A stretch of 64,000 bases of DNA from Paenibacillus sp. P25 (lineage in GTDB: Bacteria > Bacillota > Bacilli > Paenibacillales > NBRC-103111). Location of the stretch: the NCBI GenBank assembly GCA_024704175.1, contig CP085629.1, forward strand, positions 3,968,001 through 4,032,000, written 5' to 3'. The position numbers and the translations under genes were made by a program. Positions 58,399-64,000 of this stretch are shown here, piece by piece. The notes beneath the pieces were generated by a model. That model did no database searches and was not told the DNA's origin. It saw nothing but the letters and a program-made list of their open reading frames with translations. Every line of letters begins with the position of its first letter. The first letter of the stretch is position 1.

Positions 58399-61300
58399 TC
58401 ATTTCGTGGTTTCTTCCCGTACGACAACGCCGTTTATCAATTCCCGGATGCCCACGCTGATTCCTTGCCCTTCTTCAGGCAGACCTTGAATCGATACTTG
58501 CTGCACCCGTCCGTCTGCTAGACGAACGGTGACTTCTCCGTGAGCGGAGGCCTCGGCCGAAACAATCGAGGGTTCGCCTTCATGCAGCTCAAGGATGGAC
58601 AGGAAGTGCGCTTCCTTCCCGGCGCTGCAGATGCTGACCGTCTTTCTGCGGGCAGGGTCCGTGCCGAGCGGGTAATCGCCGCCGATCACCGCTTCGAAGG
58701 AGACGGCGCCGAGACCATCCAGATCGAACTCGGCTTCCGCCGGCTTCGAGACATTCAGCGGTTCGAACGGCATCGCGCGATCGTAGCGTTCGCCTTCCAG
58801 GTGAACGGGACCGCCGTAGTAATCGGCGCCGAAGCCGCTTCCCCGATCCACATTATCGTAACGGGCCGGCAGTTCCGAGAGAGGGATGCGGCGGCCGTCT
58901 TCCGTGAGCACATAAGGATCTCCCCAGAAGACGGTTTTCTTGGCGTTCCTGTCAGCGCTGACCCGCAGCTTCAGTCCCTTTACGCCCGCAAGCGGAACCT
59001 GCACATGCCTTTTCCCTAATATCCAGGCACCGAACCGTCCTTCCGCGAGCGTTGCCCCGTCTCCCTGTACCATGTAGCTAACCGTTTTATGGATGCGGTC
59101 CGCCTCCGCATACCAACCGGTCATCACCTCCTGACGCCGCGGCCAAAGCGAATGAATGCTGACGTTCATTTGACCCTCCTCGTTGTACATGGCGCGGCGG
59201 CCGTCGATATCATCTTTTACCAGATCATATTGGTGGGAAAAGCGTATTTTCACCGGCCCATTGCACTCGTACCAATCGCAATCGGATATGAACTGGCCGG
59301 CGCCGTAAGGATCGTCGTTCATTTTTCCTGTATGACGAATATGCCGTTTACTCCTCGCCTCCAGGTCTTGAAATCCCTGGTAATGATGCAAGCAGTCGAA
59401 CGTATGCATCTGCTCCCCGCAGGTAATCCGCCACTACGACGTAATCGTCCGTCACCGCCACAAGCCTGCGCTGCAGGACAGGCTCAGAGTACGCTCCGAT
59501 CTCCCCTTGGCTCCGGCGTACGGCGGGAACCGGGACATCGCGGCCTTCGATCAGGCTTCTCTCCTCCGGGAACGTCTCGGGGTACGGGGTCTGACCGCCG
59601 TAGGGCGGATCACTCCACCTTGCCGACGTCTCGACGGCGCATACGTTCAGCACCACGCCGTTATGGAACAGCGACCGTTTCGACGGCACCGGCTCCTGCA
59701 TGCGCTGATCGACCACGACCATATTGTGCGACATGGAGGCCTGCACCCACATTTTGAACATGAACGAATGATACCCGAACCAAGATGAGAGCGGACCGAT
59801 TGCGTTCCTGCCGCTGCGCATCAGCGCCACAAGCCCCGCCCTGTCGAAATGACCGTGATAACCGCCATGGGACCCATATTTCACTACGGCCTGCAGCCGG
59901 GAAGACGGCGAACCGTCTTGTTTGCGGGAGCGAAGGAGGGCAATCCCTGCGTTGTCGGCGTACACGGATTCGGCATCGTGCCGCTCCGGCGGCTCCGGCG
60001 GCTCGCCTACGCCATAAACAAGATCGCGCCTGTCCGACCCGCGAATCACCGAAGCGTACCTTGGATCGCGCCATACATAGTAGGCCAGATCGTACCACTT
60101 CACCATATCCTTGGCCGTGGAATCATTGACCCCGAACAGAATGCCGCGGTCATCGACGAATGGCAGCATGGCGTCCCAGACGTCGCGGACCCCCTCTGCT
60201 GCTGCGGCGAACCGGCCCGAATTTCTCGAAGGACATGCCGAGGAAAGGCTTTTCGGCGGGCAGGGACCAGGGCGACAGCATCGCCTCTCTTCGGTAGGAG
60301 GCCGGTACGCGCCGGTTTTTGAGATCGAACCCCCATGGCTCGCAAGCTTGAGCAAGACGCGTGAACATATCGGCGAACAAGACGACATAGTTGGTTGCTC
60401 CTTCAAAGTACCATCCGTCGTCCATGATGCCTGTCGCGACCATGTCGTCGAACCCGCCCGGTCCGTGAAGGAATCTTTCAATCCAGTGCATGTCTTGAAT
60501 GACCAAGCTGCACAGAAAGGCTCCGACCATGCCGCCGGAAGGAATATTGTTCGTATCGCCGTCGGTGATCATCCAATCGACTTTCTCGATATAGAGACGG
60601 AACGCGGCTTCGATTCTTCGGTGATCTTCCTCCGTCCAGCAATCCTCATCGTGCACCAGATCATAGATCGAAGCGATGTCCAGCATCATTTCGCCTTCGT
60701 GGATGAGCCCCCGGTGCTTACCTTTACCGCTTTCGGCGTCGGCAATGCCAGCTCCTCCTCGGAGGCATAAATGTGAAGCACCGGGGCGTCCGTCGCCGGG
60801 AATCCGGTCTCCGGATCCGCGAATCTTCTTAAGAAGCATACCGCCTTTTCAAGGAAATCCTCACGGCCCGTCAGCTTCCAGGCGACGCCTGCGGCATGCA
60901 GCCGAAAGCGCTGCGACAGTTCGAACGCGAACGGTTTTCCGGCTCCCTGCGCCTCGGGAACCTCCCATTCCTCGGCCGTTTGAACGTAGGCGTCCAGTCC
61001 CCTCTTCGCCCAGTCATAGTTCATGACATTGCGCTTAACCTGCTGCCAGCCGGCCTCCGTATGAATGATATAAGGATGGCTGAGACGCCGTACGGTATAC
61101 AGGGTCAAGCTTTTGGCAAAATTACTGTCGCCGTTCGGTATTGCCGTAACGATATGCTTCTCATATCCTCCCGGAGCGACGCCCTCATGAACTTCGACCT
61201 GCAGCTTGGCCTTGCCCGCTTGTCCGGGACCCAGCATGAGAAGCTTCGGTTCCAGCTGCATCTCCATCGATTCATATCCGTAACGCTCCAAGCCGAGGGC

Positions 61301-61827
61301 CACAGCCTGCGTTTCATCCGATTCGTTGCTGACCGTCAGATCGTACACAACGCGCTCCCCGGCTCGGCCGATTGCGACAGCTTTAGCGTACCTATGCTGA
61401 TCCGCCCCAGCTTTTTCAGCTTAAGTCCTCTGATCCGCACTTCCCCCGAATCGTCGCCGGCAACAATCCGTACCGTGAGGCCCACCATGCTGACCATGCG
61501 CCAAAAAGCGGGGGCGACCTTCATATGATCGAACTGTGCGAATGAGATCTCAACCGGAGTCCACCCTTCTCCACTCACAGCCGCAGCGGCCGTCGTAAAG
61601 GGAATATATTCCGGCCTCCCGATGGAAAGCGGATAAATGCGGAATGTCAGCTCGAGAGTCGTTTGCTTGGGAAGGTATACCTCCAGCGAAACAGCCTCCC
61701 ACGGCCTTAAGTCCTGCGGTTCCCTGTATTGGAAGATCGCCTCCGCATCCTGCTTTACATAAGCGGAAGTATTATCCGATCCGTGCATCCCCTGCCAAAG
61801 ATCGAGGTTCTCAATCGACTTGCTCAT
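58399..61827 (-). CDS. Very large heparinase II/III-like protein, about five frameshifts
   Basis: ATG 61827 (MSKSIENLDLW) has GGGAAGG upstream. Five successive frames cover one protein of about 1,140 residues: an N-terminal beta region, an alpha/alpha toroid (HTEAGWQQVKRNVMNYDWAK, LIHEGEMMLDIASIYDLVHD, NIPSGGMVGAFLCSLVIQDM), then the catalytic-type YGSHGGYHGHFDRAGLVALM and a C-terminal beta-sandwich. Breaks near 61360 (G4), 60708-60712 (G5 on the minus strand), 60220 and 59425; the first two are explained by one missing G. No signal peptide seen, so cytoplasmic. Likely a lyase or hydrolase for uronic-acid oligosaccharides imported by the neighbouring transporter. Confidence 0.75.
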
Positions 61828-61999
61828 ATGATCACGCCTTCCCAATCGCTATGCTGGAACTCCATACAACGGGACCCTGAGCCCGACTCTCATTGTAGTC
61901 CGGCCCAGGGCCCCGTGGTAGTTTAAAATCCGACCATTTTCTTTAATTGCTGCTTACTTCCCGGTAATCGAAGGTGTCGAACCTTGGTGCTATCCCCTC

Positions 62000-62041
62000 A
62001 CAATAACATGGCGTCCCAGAGGAATGCATACGTTTTTTTAA
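62000..62041 (-). promoter_or_regulatory. Operator plus extended -10 promoter of the heparinase-like gene
   Basis: Minus strand TTAAAAAAACGTATGCATTC (62041-62022) and TGTTATTGT (62008-62000), with the same 24-base distance from CGTAT to TG as at the regulator promoter. The remaining 61828-61999 is leader sequence with an imperfect hairpin; no gene is seen. Confidence 0.6.
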
Positions 62042-62114
62042 GCCTCATGTACGTTTTTTATAGAAAAAAAACGCCGAATAATGCCATCTAAATTGCCAGG
62101 ATGACGAAAGAATT

Positions 62115-62148
62115 AAAAAACAGCCTGCCGAGATTTCTCAACAGGCTG
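62115..62148 (-). terminator. Terminator after the alcohol dehydrogenase gene
   Basis: CAGCCTG (62148-62142, minus) pairs with CAGGCTG (62127-62121) over a 14-nt loop with inner pairing, followed on the minus strand by six T. It lies 16 bp after the corrected stop codon. Confidence 0.8.
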
Positions 62149-62163
62149 CATTGAATTTTCTGT

Positions 62164-63250
62164 TCACTCTCCCAGCGAAGGGAATCCATTCGGATAGACA
62201 ATGACCTTCAAGCTTTCTTTTTACTCGTTCTTGCTCGTTCCAGGGCGGTGGCGGTTTCTTCGAGGGAATAAGAATCGGTGATCAGCGCCTTGGTATTAAA
62301 TTTGCCGGATGCGAGCAAATCGATGCCCAGGGGATAAGTATTGGTATACCTGAAGGTGGTGAAAAGGTCGATTTCTTTTTGAAGCATGAGCGTCAGATTC
62401 AAAGGAACCCTCTCCGCATTAGGGAATCCGATGAGCACCAGCTTCCCCCGCGCTTCATCCATTCGATCGAGGAATCGATCACTCCGGCCTGCCCTGAAGT
62501 ATCGATCACCATGTCCACTCCCTTGTGATCGGTCGTCTGGGCGACAGCTTCCGCCGCATTTTGTTCGAGCGCATGAATGCATACCGACGCCCCTAACTCG
62601 CCGGCTAATCGTAACCGAAACGGTTCCACATCCGTCACAATGATTTTCCCGGCGCCAAGTGCCCGAGCCGCAATGATCGCCGTAAGCCCTACCGGTCCCA
62701 TTCCCGCGATCAGCACGGTGGAACCGGCTTCAAGCCCCGCCCTTCTGCAAGCGTGAATTCCGACGGACAGCGGCTCTACAAGCGTAGCCTCTTCGAACGA
62801 GAGATGATCGGGAATCGGAAACAGCAGATGCTCGGGATGAACAATATACTCCGCAAAGGCCCCGTCTACAGGCGGCGACGATAAAAATTTGACGGAGGGG
62901 CACAAATTATATTTTCCCGCTTTGCAGTACTCGCATTGGAAACAGGAAATTCCCGGTTCTACAGCAACCCGGTCTCCGACTTTCAGCCGGGTTACCCCTG
63001 CCCCTACCTTGGCAACAATACCGGAACATTCGTGGCCCTGGATCAGCGGATGTTCCACCTTCTTCCTCCCGATACGGCCATGCTCATAATAGTGGATATC
63101 CGATCCGCAAACGCCAACCGCCATGACCTTCACGAGTACATCGCGATCTCCTAACGCCGCCAAAGCCCGCTCTTCCATGACGACCTGCATCGGTTTCTGA
63201 AGGACAGCCGCTTTTACCGTTAGCGGACGTCCCGATGGTAAGGTTTCCAT
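62164..63250 (-). CDS. Zinc-dependent polyol/alcohol dehydrogenase (sorbitol dehydrogenase-like), two frameshifts
   Basis: ATG 63250 with GGGGTGA upstream. Medium-chain dehydrogenase: catalytic zinc ligands in VGVCGSDIHYYEHGRIG and QGHECSGIV, structural zinc Cys in CFQCEYCKAGKYNLC, Rossmann VLIAGMGPVGLTAI. One G missing in the G5 run near 62444-62448 joins EWMKRGG to KLVLIGFPNAERVPL. A second missing G near 62215 restores the family end SLKVIVYPNGFPSLGE at TGA 62166-62164. About 362 residues. In an operon with the MFS transporter; likely oxidises a polyol or sugar acid. Confidence 0.85.
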
Positions 63251-63276
63251 AAAATCACCCCGTAATGTAATCCGCT

Positions 63277-64000
63277 TCACAGCGTTGGTGCAGCTTGCTC
63301 CGCTTGCTCTGCTGCATCCCGCTTCGTATTCAGCTTGATTTGACTGATATCGCCGAGCAGAAAAACGTATGAACAGATTCCAATCACCAATACAACACCG
63401 GCAGAGATGAAAGCACTGTTAAATGAGCCGGTTTTATCGACGATAAAGCCCGTTATGATCGGCACCGTTGCTCCCATAAGATTGTTAAAGAAATTCATGA
63501 CCGAACTGACGGAACCGACCATTCCTTTCGGCGCAATAATGGCGGGGATCGACCAGCCGACGCAGGAGGCAAAAGCCAATCCGCCCAGTCCGATCGACAA
63601 ATAGACGACAATGAGGTTCGGGTCGCGTGTCGTGGGTTCAAGGAGCAGGGTGCACCCGATGATCATACCGGCGACCAGGAAGATTTTTCGGATTTTTGAA
63701 GCGGGATAGCCTTTCGTAATCAATTTATCCAATAACCAGCCGCCTATAATAATTTCGGACAGTGTAGCTATAATCCAGGGAATCGATGTGTATAGCCCGC
63801 CTTTCGCGAGGCTGAGATGCAGCTCTTTCGTCATGTAGGCTGGAAGCCAGGATACCATTAAAGCATTGGCGTAGCCGTATGCCATATAACCGATTACGAA
63901 TCCCCAGAGCTTACGTGCGCGCAGGAGCAGCATGAAGTTGGAAAGAAATGACCCTTCCGCCCCGCCCTGGGATTGTCCTCCGTGCTTCTCAATGTACTCG
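63277..64000 (-). CDS. MFS transporter (anion:cation symporter type), 5' end outside the window
   Basis: About 240 C-terminal residues with six helices, open to the window edge (frame reads EYIEKHGGQSQGGAEGSF before LLLRARKLWGFVIGYMAYGY). LSIGLGGLAFASCVGWSIPA and MVGSVSSVMNFFNNLMGATV are typical of hexuronate/galactonate permeases (ACS family). Ends 26 bp before the dehydrogenase gene. Transport of a sugar acid or uronate is likely in this locus. Confidence 0.85.
   Translation of the reverse strand, partial: EYIEKHGGQSQGGAEGSFLSNFMLLLRARKLWGFVIGYMAYGYANALMVSWLPAYMTKELHLSLAKGGLYTSIPWIIATLSEIIIGGWLLDKLITKGYPASKIRKIFLVAGMIIGCTLLLEPTTRDPNLIVVYLSIGLGGLAFASCVGWSIPAIIAPKGMVGSVSSVMNFFNNLMGATVPIITGFIVDKTGSFNSAFISAGVVLVIGICSYVFLLGDISQIKLNTKRDAAEQAEQAAPTL

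Noticed and set aside
1..64000. CRISPR array, rRNA or tRNA genes
   Set aside because: No regularly spaced repeats and no recognisable RNA gene sequence were seen on either strand.

Overview
The window looks like a chromosomal segment of a Paenibacillus-type member of the Paenibacillaceae. It carries an S-layer-homology protein, Lpl-type sugar ABC systems without a local ATPase, YesS-like membrane sensor/AraC regulators, secreted xylan- and pectin-degrading enzymes with FIMAH-like tails, CcpA-type cre sites, and AGGAGG ribosome binding sites with frequent GTG/TTG starts.

Layout. (1) 1-4750: the tail of a sugar-binding lipoprotein, an SLH protein and a Wzy/O-antigen-ligase-like membrane protein. 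(2) 4880-8040: an AT-rich island of decayed mobile DNA (IS1595-type transposase, a RidA-like gene, a tyrosine recombinase fused to an HNH nuclease remnant), followed by an intact pair, one soluble protein and one four-helix membrane protein, closed by a perfect terminator. (3) 8273-23533: a 15-gene minus-strand operon combining two carrier-protein/ATP-grasp pairs, a BtrK-type PLP decarboxylase and two BtrH-like proteins (the logic of butirosin side-chain assembly) with a CDP-glucose pathway (rfbF, rfbG), a glycosyltransferase, a radical SAM enzyme, an oxidoreductase and a three-gene ABC exporter. I read it as an uncharacterised biosynthetic cluster for an aminoacyl-decorated deoxysugar product. 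(4) 24125-31522: an unrecognised secreted protein, a multidomain pectate lyase, and an oxidoreductase/cupin pair divergent from an AraC regulator. (5) 31677-42660: an MFS protein and an HPr-like protein, then a complete staphylopine-type opine metallophore operon (cntK-L-M-A-B-C-D-F-E order) behind a perfect Zur-like palindrome. (6) 42700-64000: plant polysaccharide use: GH30 xylanase with a CBM inserted in its barrel, AraC regulator, GH10 xylanase with a cre site and a sugar-binding protein, GH28, an alginate-lyase-family protein, an Lpl-type ABC transporter, a membrane AraC regulator, a giant heparinase II/III-like protein, a zinc alcohol dehydrogenase and an MFS permease that runs off the end.

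Many otherwise intact genes carry single-base frameshifts, nearly all explained by one missing G or C, often in a run. I treat these as probable sequence errors and give each gene its full reconstructed span. The relics at 4880-6400, which also have stop codons and missing parts, look truly decayed.
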